Shown: positions 44,859-53,859 of the stretch, one piece after another | Layout of the letters: each line of letters opens with the position of its first letter | How positions within the stretch are numbered: the first letter of the stretch is position 1 | Source of the DNA: Flavobacterium buctense | Lineage (GTDB): Bacteria; Bacteroidota; Bacteroidia; Flavobacteriales; Flavobacteriaceae | Assembly: GCF_014486695.1 (NCBI RefSeq) | Contig: NZ_JACTAB010000004.1 | Span: forward strand, 248,001-312,000 | Length of the DNA stretch: 64,000 nt | Direction of reading: 5' to 3' | Program-made: the position numbers and the translations under genes | The notes under the pieces: model-generated | What the model saw: only the letters and a program-made list of their open reading frames with translations | The model's database searches: none | Told to the model about the DNA's origin: nothing

Positions 44859-44962
44859 TAGCCCCGATTCCTTCGGCAGTCACTTCGTTCGTGTGCAACG
44901 TCATCCTTTTGTCTTGTTCTCAAACAAGGCAAAAGATATAGTGGAAAGCGGGAAAAAGCTTC
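44859..44962 (-). repeat. dispersed hairpin element, copy 4
   Basis: Begins tagccccgattcc and ends agtggaaagcgggaaaaagc, in the orientation of copy 3. The core includes cttttgtcttgtt / aacaaggcaaaag, a hairpin. The downstream end merges into the rplI terminator, as copy 3 does with the rprY terminator. Confidence 0.78.
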
Positions 44963-44995
44963 AAAAAAAAATCCCGACGCTAATCGGGACTTTTA
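44963..44995 (-). terminator. intrinsic terminator of the rpsF-rpsR-rplI operon
   Basis: Stem gtcccgat / atcgggac around a short loop, followed on the minus strand by a run of nine T. It lies about 20 bp past the rplI stop. Confidence 0.85.
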
Positions 44996-45012
44996 CTTTG
45001 TATATCGAAATA

Positions 45013-45453
45013 TTATTTCTCTGCTACAATTTCGTATGGTAATTCGATCACTACTTCTCTGTGTAATCTCACAGTTGCAGCATATTTACCTGTACGTTTA
45101 ACTACACCGCTTGTGATGAATTTTCTATCGATTGGTTGACCAGCAGTTTCTAAAGCCGAAGCGATATCGATGTTGGTGATTGAACCGAATAATTTTTCTC
45201 CACCCGCTTTTGCAGTAATTTTAATTTCTAAAGCTTTTAATGCTTCAGCTAATTTTTTAGCGTCATCAACAATTTTAGCTTCTTTGAAAGCTCTTTGTTT
45301 TAAGTTTTCCGCTAAAACTTTTTTGGCAGAAGGTGTTGCCAATTGAGCAAACCCTTGCGGGATTAAATAATTACGACCGTAACCGTTTTTTACTGTTACT
45401 ACGTCATCTTTAAATCCTAAATTTTGAACGTCTTGTTTTAAGATCAATTCCAT
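45013..45453 (-). CDS. rplI: 50S ribosomal protein bL9
   Basis: A 146-residue protein with the bL9 N-terminal domain (MELILKQDVQNLGFKDDVVTVKNGYGRNYLIPQ), a long connecting helix rich in Ala and Lys, and a C-terminal domain (KLFGSITNIDIASAL). Last gene of the rpsF-rpsR-rplI operon. Confidence 0.98.
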   Translation of the reverse strand: MELILKQDVQNLGFKDDVVTVKNGYGRNYLIPQGFAQLATPSAKKVLAENLKQRAFKEAKIVDDAKKLAEALKALEIKITAKAGGEKLFGSITNIDIASALETAGQPIDRKFITSGVVKRTGKYAATVRLHREVVIELPYEIVAEK

Positions 45454-45517
45454 GTTGTTGTCCTTTATTAGAGAAGTTAGGTTTCTGTTACGAAAACCAA
45501 CAACTATTGTTTAAATA

Positions 45518-45814
45518 TTATTTTAATAAATCGGCCACGTATGGCATTAAAGCTAAGTGACGCGCTCTTTTAACCGCTACAGACACTTTTCTTTGGTATT
45601 TTAATGAAGTTCCGGTTAAACGTCTTGGTAAAATTTTACCTTGCTCGTTTACGAATTTCAATAAGAAGTCAGGATCTTTGTAGTCTACATATTTGATTCC
45701 TGATTTTTTGAAACGACAATACTTTTTAGTTTTGTTGGTTTCGATGTTTAAAGGCGTTAAATATCTGATATCTCCGTCTTTTTTTCCTGAAGCTGATTGT
45801 TGCAAATTTGCCAT
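45518..45814 (-). CDS. rpsR: 30S ribosomal protein bS18
   Basis: A 98-residue protein whose core matches bS18: [56 protein letters not shown] and [13 protein letters not shown]. The N-terminal extension is typical of Bacteroidota. It lies 5 bp after rpsF. Confidence 0.97.
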   Translation of the reverse strand: MANLQQSASGKKDGDIRYLTPLNIETNKTKKYCRFKKSGIKYVDYKDPDFLLKFVNEQGKILPRRLTGTSLKYQRKVSVAVKRARHLALMPYVADLLK

Positions 45815-45819
45815 AATGA

Positions 45820-46164
45820 TTAAGCTTTAGAGGTTTCTTTTAATTTAGCTCTTCTTCTTTCCGCCCAAGAGATAGCGTGTTTGTCTAAACTTACCGTTAA
45901 GAAACGCATCACTCTTTCGTCACGTCTGAACTCAGTTTCAAAAGCGATTAACGCTTCTCCTGACACTTGGAATTCGAATAAATGGTAAAAACCACTTTTC
46001 TTGTTTTGGATTTCGTAAGCTAATTTTTTTAAGCCCCAATCCTCTTTGGATACCATCTTTGCTCCTTTTGACGTAAGAAAATCTTCAAATTTGCTTACTG
46101 TTTCCTTTACCTGAACTTCAGATAAAACGGGATTTAAGATGAAAACAGTTTCGTAATGATTCAT
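45820..46164 (-). CDS. rpsF: 30S ribosomal protein bS6
   Basis: A 114-residue protein with the bS6 fold: [14 protein letters not shown] at the start, [25 protein letters not shown] and [12 protein letters not shown]. First gene of the operon. In other bacteria bS6:bS18 can bind the operon leader; I see no certain copy of that motif here. Confidence 0.97.
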   Translation of the reverse strand: MNHYETVFILNPVLSEVQVKETVSKFEDFLTSKGAKMVSKEDWGLKKLAYEIQNKKSGFYHLFEFQVSGEALIAFETEFRRDERVMRFLTVSLDKHAISWAERRRAKLKETSKA

Positions 46165-46352
46165 AATAAATTTTGTTAAATTTTAAATTGGGCGCGAAGA
46201 TATAAAATGTTTTTCGAAATACAATCACAACAGCCCTGAAATCGTCTAAAAGTAAAAAATATCGTTTAAAAGCAAAAATAATCGATAAAATGCTTGGTGG
46301 TTCGAAAAAAACTATATACTTTTACATCACCAAATCTATAATAAATAATATT

Positions 46353-47048
46353 ATGAAACTAAATTGTGTTGTTGTTGATGATAGTTCTATCCAAAGGATG
46401 ATCATTGCAAAGTTAGTAAATAATCACCCGAATCTACATTTAGTAGGTGATTTTTCTAATGCAATTGAAGCAAAAAATTGCATGTCGGTTCATACCGTTG
46501 ATTTAATCTTTCTCGATATTGAGATGCCGGTTATCAGTGGTTTTGATTTCTTAGACGGATTAAAAGTAAAACCCCAAATTATTTTTATCACGTCGAAAGC
46601 AGAATACGCTATGAAAGCGTTTGATTATGATGCTACGGATTACCTACAAAAACCGATAGCTTTAGATCGTTTTAATGCTTCTGTTCGAAGAGCTATGGAT
46701 TTCCATATGCTTAAGAAAGAAAATCAAGAAGAAGAAGGAGAACATATCTTTATTAAAAGTAACCTTAAGAAACTTAAAGTTTATACCAATAAAATTAAGT
46801 GGATTGAAGCTTACGGAGATTATGTAAAAGTAGTAACGGAAGAAGACAGTAATCTGGTGCTTTCTACTATGAAATCGTTCGAACAGGATTTATCGAAAGA
46901 AAAATTCATCAGAGTTCACAAATCTTATATCATTAATATTGATAAGGTAGAACGCTTCAACAGTAAATTTGCGGAAATTGGGCTGACTAAAATCCCATTA
47001 AGCCGTAACAAAAAAGAAGATTTGATTAAAGCTTTAGCTATTGCTTAA
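46353..47048 (+). CDS. LytTR family response regulator (orphan)
   Basis: A 231-residue protein from the ATG at 46353, which gives the expected receiver start MKLNCVVVDDSS; an in-frame ATG at 46290 would add 21 non-conserved residues. The receiver domain has Asp55 in LIFLDIEMPV, ITSKAEYA and KPIALDRF. The LytTR DNA-binding domain (about 135-231) has KLKVYTNKIKWIEAYGDYVKV and KFIRVHKSYIINIDKV. No histidine kinase is adjacent, so its sensor is encoded elsewhere. Targets are unknown. Confidence 0.9.
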   Translation: MKLNCVVVDDSSIQRMIIAKLVNNHPNLHLVGDFSNAIEAKNCMSVHTVDLIFLDIEMPVISGFDFLDGLKVKPQIIFITSKAEYAMKAFDYDATDYLQKPIALDRFNASVRRAMDFHMLKKENQEEEGEHIFIKSNLKKLKVYTNKIKWIEAYGDYVKVVTEEDSNLVLSTMKSFEQDLSKEKFIRVHKSYIINIDKVERFNSKFAEIGLTKIPLSRNKKEDLIKALAIA

Positions 47049-47054
47049 ATTTAC

Positions 47055-49505
47055 TCAATAAAAATCGACATTTACAGTAACTTTAATCGTTCTGTATTGC
47101 GGTACCACATCAAAACTATTCAGTACTTTCTGGATAGTTTTTTTTGTGCTTTGCAATGGCACTTCGCTCGGAATTTTAATCATAATTGTTCGAATGTATT
47201 CATTTCGAATACGACTAATCGCCGGTTCTTCCGGACCAAGCACAGGAATCGATAGGTTTTGTTGCAATACTTGGTATAACCACATCGAGCCTTCTTTTAA
47301 TTTATCAAAATCCCGATGCTTCAAGGTTAGCTTTATTAAGCGATAAAAAGGCGGATAATAGTAAATCTTCCGTTCGTACAATTGCTCCTTGTACATGCCT
47401 TCATAATCGTTGTTAGTGACTTGCTGAATGACATTATGCAAAGGATTATAGGTTTGGATAATCACTTTACCTCTTTTCTCACTTCTTCCGGAACGACCGG
47501 AAACTTGGGTCATCATTTGGTAACTTCTCTCAAAAGCGCGAAAATCAGGATGATATAACATATTATCAGCGTTCATGATGCCAACTAAGGACACATTATC
47601 AAAATCTAAACCTTTCGCCAGCATTTGGGTTCCGACTAAAACATCAATTTCACGATTTTTAAATCCGTCTATGATTTTTTCGAAGCTGTATTTGCCGCGA
47701 GTCGTGTCTTGGTCCATTCGCTTGATATTCTTATTCGGAAATAATTCGGCTAATTCCAATTCGATTTGTTCAGTTCCAAAGCCTTTGGTTTCCAAATCTA
47801 CACTCGAACAAACATGACAATTTGAGGGTTTCGCCATATTGTAACCACAATAATGACAGCGCAATTGGTTTTTGTATTTATGGTAAGTCAAACTCACATC
47901 GCATTGCGGGCATTGCGGCACGTGACCACAGGTCATGCATTCTAAAACCGGTGAAAACCCACGGCGATTTTGGAATAAAATGACTTGCTCGTTGTTAGTG
48001 AAAGCTTCAATGATTTGCTCAATTAATGTCAGGCTGAAATGCCCTTTCATTTTTTTACGGAAGTAACTGTCTTTTAAATCGACTAATTCAATTTCGGGCA
48101 TTTGGACTTTACCGAAGCGTTCTTTCAAACTTACCAAACCAAATTTCCCCGAAGTAGCATTATAATACGTTTCAATACTTGGCGTCGCCGAACCCAATAA
48201 AACCTTTGACTGATGCGCATTCGCCAAAACTATAGCCGAATCACGAGCATGATATCTTGGCGCAGGATCTTGTTGTTTGAAGGTTGGCTCGTGTTCTTCA
48301 TCAACGATGATCAAACCTAGATTGGAAAACGGCAAAAACAAAGCCGACCTTGCTCCGATTACCACTTGCGCTTTTTCGGAAGTATTTAAAACTTGGTTCC
48401 AAACTTCTACCCGTTCATTATTACTGTATTTCGAATGAAAAACAGCAACTTTGTTCCCAAAATGTTGTGTCAAACGACCCACTAATTGTGTGGTTAAAGC
48501 AATTTCGGGCAGCAAATACAAAACTTGTTTTCCTTCTGCTATGCAATTTTCTATGAGTTTGGTGTAGATTTCGGTTTTACCACTGGAAGTTACGCCGTGC
48601 AATAAACAAACGTCTTTTTCTATAAATATATTTTCAATTTCAGTAAAAGCTTTTTGTTGCGCTTCGCTTAAAGACAATTGGTTATCGAGTTTGTTTTTAT
48701 CGAAATTGACTCTGTCTTCCTGAATATAATATTCTTCAAAAACACCTTTTTCGACCAAAACTTTTACGATGGCAGTTGAAGTTTGAGCAGTTTCCGTTAA
48801 TTGTTTTACAGAAATTGGCTTTTGTTCTTGCGCCTGCAATTGGAAATACTGAAGTACTAAATTTTTCCTTTTATCAGATTTTAAACTGTCTAAAAGAGTA
48901 ATTAAGTTTTCTTCTGCTGAATAATTTTCGTGCAAACGTATGTAACGAGTGAGTTTGGGCTTGTATTCTTCCTGAATTTCTTCTTCGAGCGAAATGATAT
49001 TTTTATTAATTAACCTTTGAATGACAGGTAAAATCGTTTTCTTGTTTAGGATATCAATGATGTTTTGAACTTTCAACGAACTCTGATGCTGCAACGCTTC
49101 GTAAACCAAAAACTCATCGTCTGACAATTCGGTTTCGTTGACAAAAGTTTCTTTGCGTTGCGAAATAATGGTTTCGCTTTCGAGCAACAAAGCTGAAGGC
49201 AAAGCACCGCGATACACATCGCCAACATTACACATATAATAAGAAGCAATCCAAAACCAAAGGTTGATTTGGAATTCGTTTACGATGGGTTTTTCGTCAA
49301 GGATTTGGTGTATTTCTTTCGCTTCGTAAAGCGTTGGTGCGTTTTGATGTAAATCGACAACAAGTGCAGTGTAGATTTTGTTTTTGCCAAAGGGTACAGC
49401 AATACGCATTCCTTTTTTAATGAAATTATATTCAGTTTCTGAAACCCTATAAGTAAAGGTTTTAGGTAGTGAAAGCGGAATGATAACTTCAATGAAATAA
49501 TTCAT
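47055..49505 (-). CDS. priA: primosomal protein N' (replication-restart helicase PriA)
   Basis: The 816-residue protein has the N-terminal DNA-binding domain (VIIPLSLPKTFTYRV), Walker A HGVTSSGKTEIYT near residue 304, the IIVDEEHEPTFKQQDPAPRYHARD block, a zinc domain with eight cysteines (CMTCGHVPQCPQC and CHYCGYNMAKPSNCHVC near residues 520-560) and the C-terminal GTQMLAKGLDF helicase motif. PriA restarts stalled replication forks. The neighbouring LytTR gene is on the opposite strand and converges with it. Confidence 0.97.
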   Translation of the reverse strand: MNYFIEVIIPLSLPKTFTYRVSETEYNFIKKGMRIAVPFGKNKIYTALVVDLHQNAPTLYEAKEIHQILDEKPIVNEFQINLWFWIASYYMCNVGDVYRGALPSALLLESETIISQRKETFVNETELSDDEFLVYEALQHQSSLKVQNIIDILNKKTILPVIQRLINKNIISLEEEIQEEYKPKLTRYIRLHENYSAEENLITLLDSLKSDKRKNLVLQYFQLQAQEQKPISVKQLTETAQTSTAIVKVLVEKGVFEEYYIQEDRVNFDKNKLDNQLSLSEAQQKAFTEIENIFIEKDVCLLHGVTSSGKTEIYTKLIENCIAEGKQVLYLLPEIALTTQLVGRLTQHFGNKVAVFHSKYSNNERVEVWNQVLNTSEKAQVVIGARSALFLPFSNLGLIIVDEEHEPTFKQQDPAPRYHARDSAIVLANAHQSKVLLGSATPSIETYYNATSGKFGLVSLKERFGKVQMPEIELVDLKDSYFRKKMKGHFSLTLIEQIIEAFTNNEQVILFQNRRGFSPVLECMTCGHVPQCPQCDVSLTYHKYKNQLRCHYCGYNMAKPSNCHVCSSVDLETKGFGTEQIELELAELFPNKNIKRMDQDTTRGKYSFEKIIDGFKNREIDVLVGTQMLAKGLDFDNVSLVGIMNADNMLYHPDFRAFERSYQMMTQVSGRSGRSEKRGKVIIQTYNPLHNVIQQVTNNDYEGMYKEQLYERKIYYYPPFYRLIKLTLKHRDFDKLKEGSMWLYQVLQQNLSIPVLGPEEPAISRIRNEYIRTIMIKIPSEVPLQSTKKTIQKVLNSFDVVPQYRTIKVTVNVDFY

Positions 49506-49516
49506 TATTAGAATAA

Positions 49517-49939
49517 TTATTTTTGTCTAATCCAAACTTGTGATCTTCCAAAAAGAGAGATTCCTAAATAGCCTCGAACAATCAATTTGTCTTTACCATC
49601 TAAAGTAATTTTGCAACGATAAGTTTTCCCGTTTTTCGGATCGGTGATTTCACCACCATCATAAGTATCGCCTTTTTTTGTCAATCCTTTGATGATAGTT
49701 AATCCTAAAATCGGTTTGTCTTTATTAACTCCTTCACACTTGCTGCATTTTCGTTTTCGGTGTTCTGGCTCAAGAATTTCAATGATTTTACCGTATACTT
49801 TTCCGTTCTCTTCGAAAATTTCAACGATTCCTTTTTTATTTCCGGTTTCATCATCAATAGTAATCCATCTCCCAAAAATAGTTTGAGAGAGACTGAATTG
49901 ACAAATCAGTAATAATCCAAGTAAAACATTTAATTTCAT
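49517..49939 (-). CDS. DUF2147 family exported protein
   Basis: A 140-residue protein with a signal peptide (to about residue 18, LICQFSLSQ) and the DUF2147 core: IFGRWITIDDETGNKKGIVEI, GKVYGKIIEI, GGEITDPKNGKTYRCK and LIVRGYLGISLFGRSQVW. A CSKCEG dithiol motif in the middle is notable. It overlaps the YihY-family gene by 4 bp. The function is unknown; a small periplasmic beta-barrel fold is likely. Confidence 0.88.
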   Translation of the reverse strand: MKLNVLLGLLLICQFSLSQTIFGRWITIDDETGNKKGIVEIFEENGKVYGKIIEILEPEHRKRKCSKCEGVNKDKPILGLTIIKGLTKKGDTYDGGEITDPKNGKTYRCKITLDGKDKLIVRGYLGISLFGRSQVWIRQK

Positions 49940-50880
49940 TGCGACTCTAATTCTTTTTGTTTTTCACGTTTGATGTGATTGATAGATGCATTTAAATCGA
50001 AGCCCAAGAGCAATACCATACAGTTAATCCAGAGGTAAAACATCACAACGAGCAATGTTCCGATAGAACCGTAAAGTTCGTTGTATTTAGAAAATTTCAC
50101 TACCCAAATTCCAAAGAAATAGGACGAAATAATAATCAAAATCGTAGTAAAAACGGAACCTATTGAAATAAAAGAACGATTAGCTTCACGTTTAATTCCG
50201 AACTTAAACAACAAAGAAGTTGCTGTTAATATCATTAGAATAACAAAAGCGTAACGACCCATTTCTATAAGCGGTATATTGTCGGACAAGACATCTTGTA
50301 TTTTGGTTTTTTGAATCAACACTTCAAATATTACAATGGCTGCAACCGTAATAATCAGCAGAAATGAGAGTAATAGCGATAAACCGAGAGATACAAAATA
50401 CTGTCGGAAGAACTTTCTTTTCATTAGGTTGTTGATGTGGTGTGAACTTTCAAAACCACCTAAAATAGCATTCACGCCATTGGTCATCAACAAAATAGCC
50501 ATGAAAAAACCGGTGGAAATTAGACCCGAGTTACTGTTGTGCAAAATATCATCAATGATTACAGCTATAGCATCATAAGTCGTTGGCGGTACACTTTGCT
50601 GCACAAAATCTAAAAAATCTTGTTGAAACCCTTGAATTGGGATATAAGGAATAAGGTTTAAAATAAATAGTGCAAAAGGAAACAAGGCCATGAAAAAACT
50701 AAAAGCAATGGCTCCGGCACGATAAGAAATAGCACCTTCGAAAATTCCAATGAAGTAAATTTCAATTAAATCATAGAGTGACAAACCGTGTAGCCAAGGT
50801 AATTTAATTTTTTGCAACAGTAAAACCAATTGCTTAACAACCGGGATTTTCTTTAGTTTGGCTTCTATTTCAATACTCAT
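49936..50880 (-). CDS. YihY/virulence factor BrkB family membrane protein
   Basis: A 314-residue protein with about six membrane segments and the family landmarks: GAISYRAGAIAFSFFMALFPF near residue 55, the GGFESSHHIN segment near 160, and LYGSIGTLLVVMFYLWINCMVLLLG near the C-terminus. Members are often misnamed ribonuclease BN. The true function is unsettled. It lies 1 bp downstream of nadC and overlaps the DUF2147 gene. Confidence 0.92.
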   Translation of the reverse strand: MSIEIEAKLKKIPVVKQLVLLLQKIKLPWLHGLSLYDLIEIYFIGIFEGAISYRAGAIAFSFFMALFPFALFILNLIPYIPIQGFQQDFLDFVQQSVPPTTYDAIAVIIDDILHNSNSGLISTGFFMAILLMTNGVNAILGGFESSHHINNLMKRKFFRQYFVSLGLSLLLSFLLIITVAAIVIFEVLIQKTKIQDVLSDNIPLIEMGRYAFVILMILTATSLLFKFGIKREANRSFISIGSVFTTILIIISSYFFGIWVVKFSKYNELYGSIGTLLVVMFYLWINCMVLLLGFDLNASINHIKREKQKELESQ

Positions 50881-50881
50881 T

Positions 50882-51739
50882 TTAAATGGCTTTTAAACTT
50901 AAATCCATATTGTAAACCGAATGGGTCAAAGCGCCCGACGAAATATAATCCACACCACATTCCGCATATTGACGAATAGTGGTTTCATTAATGTTTCCTG
51001 AGGATTCGGTAAAGCATTTGTCACCAATAAGCACAATCGCTTTTTTAGTATCTTCAAAATTAAAATTGTCAATCAGTATGCGATAAACGCCTTCGTTCTG
51101 GAGGATTTCTTCAATTTCTGCCAAATTTCTGGCTTCGACTATGATTTTTAAATCAAGGTTATGGTGTTTTAAAAATGCTTTAGTTTTTGTAATGGCATGC
51201 GTAATGCTACCGGAAAAATCATTATGATTGTCCTTCAGCATTATCATATCATACAACGCAAAGCGATGGTTCTCTCCGCCTCCGATTTTCACGGCCCATT
51301 TTTCACATGCGCGAAATCCCGGAGTGGTTTTTCGAGTATCTAAAATTTTAGTTTTGGTGCCTTCTAAAAGTTGGACGTACTTATGGGTCTTGGTGGCAAT
51401 AGCTGACATTCTTTGCATCGAATTCAGCACCAAACGTTCGGCTTTCAAAATCGACTGCGAGCTTCCGGAGACATGAAAAACAACATCACCCTGTTTTACT
51501 GCTGCACCATCTTCAATAAATACTTCGACTTCCAATGTTGGATCGACATTTTCAAAAACCATTTTAGCGAATTCCACTCCGGCGATAATTCCTGTGTCTT
51601 TAACTAAAAGTTTGGCTTTTCCTTTGGCCGTATCCGGTATACAAGCCAGCGAACTGTAATCGCCCGGACCAATATCCTCACGAATGCCGTTTTGAATAAT
51701 TATATCAAGCTCTGCTTGAAACTGTTTTTCTGAAATCAT
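50882..51739 (-). CDS. nadC: nicotinate-nucleotide pyrophosphorylase (carboxylating)
   Basis: A 285-residue enzyme that converts quinolinate and PRPP into nicotinate mononucleotide. It has REDIGPGDYSS near residue 20, the RMSAIATKTHKY region, LDTRKTTPGFRACEKWAVKIGGGENHR near 134-160 (in parts) and the C-terminal ISSGALTHSV. It begins the nadC-YihY-DUF2147 unit. No nadA/nadB is nearby. Confidence 0.96.
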   Translation of the reverse strand: MISEKQFQAELDIIIQNGIREDIGPGDYSSLACIPDTAKGKAKLLVKDTGIIAGVEFAKMVFENVDPTLEVEVFIEDGAAVKQGDVVFHVSGSSQSILKAERLVLNSMQRMSAIATKTHKYVQLLEGTKTKILDTRKTTPGFRACEKWAVKIGGGENHRFALYDMIMLKDNHNDFSGSITHAITKTKAFLKHHNLDLKIIVEARNLAEIEEILQNEGVYRILIDNFNFEDTKKAIVLIGDKCFTESSGNINETTIRQYAECGVDYISSGALTHSVYNMDLSLKAI

Positions 51740-51792
51740 AGAACAAGTATTGTTTGGCTAAAATAATATTTTTTTAGATACGGCTGCGCCTC

Positions 51793-51824
51793 TTGGATTA
51801 TTAGATTGTTGGATTGTTAGATTG
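51793..51824 (+). repeat. period-8 tandem array (unit ttagattg)
   Basis: Four octamers (ttggatta, ttagattg, ttggattg, ttagattg). A partly complementary ctaacaatct lies at about 51886-51895, so the array can pair with a distant arm. Confidence 0.7.
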
Positions 51825-51859
51825 CCTTAATATTTGATTCTCCTAATTATCTAAAAATA

Positions 51860-51915
51860 AAGCGTTTCTAAAAGCCGAAGGCTTTCTAACAATCTGAAGC
51901 GAAGCGTTTCTAAAA
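51860..51915 (+). repeat. 14-bp direct repeat (aagcgtttctaaaa) upstream of pyrD
   Basis: Exact copies at 51860-51873 and 51902-51915. They flank a small palindrome (agccgaaggct). The second copy ends 6 bp before the pyrD -7 box. Confidence 0.7.
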
Positions 51916-51921
51916 ATCTAT

Positions 51922-51929
51922 TATCTTTG
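51922..51929 (+). promoter_or_regulatory. putative -7 box of pyrD
   Basis: TATCTTTG matches TAnnTTTG and lies 19 bp before the ATG at 51949. Confidence 0.5.
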
Positions 51930-51948
51930 CACCACAACAACACAACCC

Positions 51949-52971
51949 ATGTACAAACTACTCCTTCGCCCAATTCTTTTTTGGTTTGACCCGGAAGAAG
52001 TGCATTATTTCACTTTCTCTTTGGTTAAATTTATCTCCAAAATTCCTTTTGTTCCCGGTATTTTAAAATCGATTTATGAAGTCGAAGACAAACGATTAGA
52101 ACGGGAGGTTTTTGGCCTAAAATTTAAAAACCCCGTTGGATTAGCGGCTGGTTTTGACAAAGATGCTAAGCTCTACAATGAATTGTCAAACTTTGGCTTC
52201 GGGTTTATAGAAATCGGAACCTTAACGCCAAAACCACAAGACGGCAATCCTAAAAAACGACTATTCCGTTTAAAAGAAGACAGCGCCATCATCAACCGAA
52301 TGGGTTTTAATAATGGCGGCGTTGAAGCAGCCGTTTTGCGATTAAAAGAAAATAAAGGTGTTTTAATTGGCGGAAACATCGGTAAAAATAAAATTACGCC
52401 GAACGAAAATGCAACTTCCGATTATTTAATCTGCTTCGACGCGTTGTTCCAATACGTAGATTATTTTGTAGTCAATGTAAGTTCGCCGAATACGCCGAAT
52501 TTAAGAGAATTACAAGAGAAAAAACCTTTGACGGAACTTTTGAACACTTTACAATCGCACAATTTATTGCACCAAAAACCAAAACCAATCTTACTAAAAA
52601 TAGCACCCGATTTAACCAACGAACAGTTAATAGATATTATTGACATCGTAAACGATTCTAAAATCGCCGGTGTGATTGCAACGAATACCACCATTTCTAG
52701 AGAAGGTTTACAATCGGAAAACAAAGCAGAAACCGGTGGGTTATCGGGCAAACCATTAACCGAGCGCTCAACAGAAGTGATTCGTTTTCTTTCTGAAAAA
52801 AGCAACAATGCCTTTCCTATTATTGGTGTTGGTGGCATTCATTCGGCTGAAGATGCCATGGAAAAACTGGAAGCCGGTGCGAGTTTGGTGCAATTGTACA
52901 CCGGATTTATTTATGAAGGTCCGAATTTGATCAAAGAAATCAATCAGGCGATTTTGAGAAAATCTTCCTAA
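51949..52971 (+). CDS. pyrD: quinone-dependent dihydroorotate dehydrogenase (class 2)
   Basis: The 340-residue protein has the N-terminal membrane-associated extension of class 2 enzymes ([20 protein letters not shown]), then the FMN barrel: [13 protein letters not shown] near residue 61, [24 protein letters not shown], the [17 protein letters not shown] segment with the active-site serine, and [16 protein letters not shown]. It oxidises dihydroorotate to orotate with menaquinone in pyrimidine synthesis. Confidence 0.97.
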   Translation: MYKLLLRPILFWFDPEEVHYFTFSLVKFISKIPFVPGILKSIYEVEDKRLEREVFGLKFKNPVGLAAGFDKDAKLYNELSNFGFGFIEIGTLTPKPQDGNPKKRLFRLKEDSAIINRMGFNNGGVEAAVLRLKENKGVLIGGNIGKNKITPNENATSDYLICFDALFQYVDYFVVNVSSPNTPNLRELQEKKPLTELLNTLQSHNLLHQKPKPILLKIAPDLTNEQLIDIIDIVNDSKIAGVIATNTTISREGLQSENKAETGGLSGKPLTERSTEVIRFLSEKSNNAFPIIGVGGIHSAEDAMEKLEAGASLVQLYTGFIYEGPNLIKEINQAILRKSS

Positions 52972-52995
52972 CTTAGCCTCAACAAACAAAGCCCA

Positions 52996-53859
52996 TTGAA
53001 ACCAATCAAAATAATAGAATGTCCACGCGATGCCATGCAAGGCATAAAAACTTTTATACCGACTGAGAAGAAAGTAGATTATATTCAGTCCTTACTTCGC
53101 GTAGGTTTTGACACGATTGATTTTGGCAGTTTTGTTTCACCCAAAGCAATTCCGCAAATGCAAGACACCGCAGAGGTTTTGGCGCAACTCGATTTATCGC
53201 AAACACAAAGCAAACTCTTAGCCATCATTGCCAATACACAAGGCGCTCAATTGGCATCGGTTCATAAAGAAATTCAATATTTAGGCTTTCCATTTTCGAT
53301 TTCGGAGAACTTTCAAATGCGAAATACGCATAAGACTATAGCTGAAAGTTTAATCACTTTACAAGAAATTTTAGACATTGCCAATGCTTCCAATAAAGAA
53401 GTGGTAGCCTATCTTTCCATGGGTTTTGGCAATCCGTATGGCGATCCTTGGAATGTGGAAATTGTGGGCGAATGGACAGAACGATTGGCCAAAATGGGTG
53501 TGAAAATTTTATCCCTTTCCGATACGATTGGAAGTTCAACACCAGAGGTGATTGATTATTTATTTTCGAATTTAATTCCGAAATATCCCGATGTAGAATT
53601 TGGAGCACACTTGCATACTACTCCCGACAAATGGCATGAAAAAGTTGATGCAGCCTACAAAGCCGGTTGTCGTCGATTTGATGGTGCAATTCAAGGTTTA
53701 GGCGGTTGCCCGATGGCGAAAGATGATTTAACCGGAAATATGCCTACAGAGAAACTGCTCTCCTATTTCACTACTCAAAAGGAAAACACCCATACCAGTC
53801 CGATGAGTTTTGAAAGTGCTTATAATGAAGCTACGAAATTATTTAGCGCTTTTCATTAA
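52996..53859 (+). CDS. mvaB: hydroxymethylglutaryl-CoA lyase
   Basis: A 287-residue TIM-barrel enzyme that cleaves HMG-CoA to acetyl-CoA and acetoacetate in leucine breakdown. Landmarks are IIECPRDAMQGI at residues 6-17, FDTIDFGSFVSPKAIP, the metal-binding GAHLHTTPDKWHEK near 209 and GLGGCPMAKDDLTGN near 234 with the active-site cysteine. The start is TTG at 52996, 24 bp after pyrD; homologues start at this point and no ATG is available. The 3' end overlaps the convergent ATPase gene by 4 bp. Confidence 0.9.
   Translation: MKPIKIIECPRDAMQGIKTFIPTEKKVDYIQSLLRVGFDTIDFGSFVSPKAIPQMQDTAEVLAQLDLSQTQSKLLAIIANTQGAQLASVHKEIQYLGFPFSISENFQMRNTHKTIAESLITLQEILDIANASNKEVVAYLSMGFGNPYGDPWNVEIVGEWTERLAKMGVKILSLSDTIGSSTPEVIDYLFSNLIPKYPDVEFGAHLHTTPDKWHEKVDAAYKAGCRRFDGAIQGLGGCPMAKDDLTGNMPTEKLLSYFTTQKENTHTSPMSFESAYNEATKLFSAFH

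Noticed and set aside
46165..46289. A bS6:bS18 autoregulatory RNA motif in the rpsF leader.
   Set aside because: I could not identify the expected bulged CCG structure with confidence; the leader is AT-rich with only weak self-pairing.
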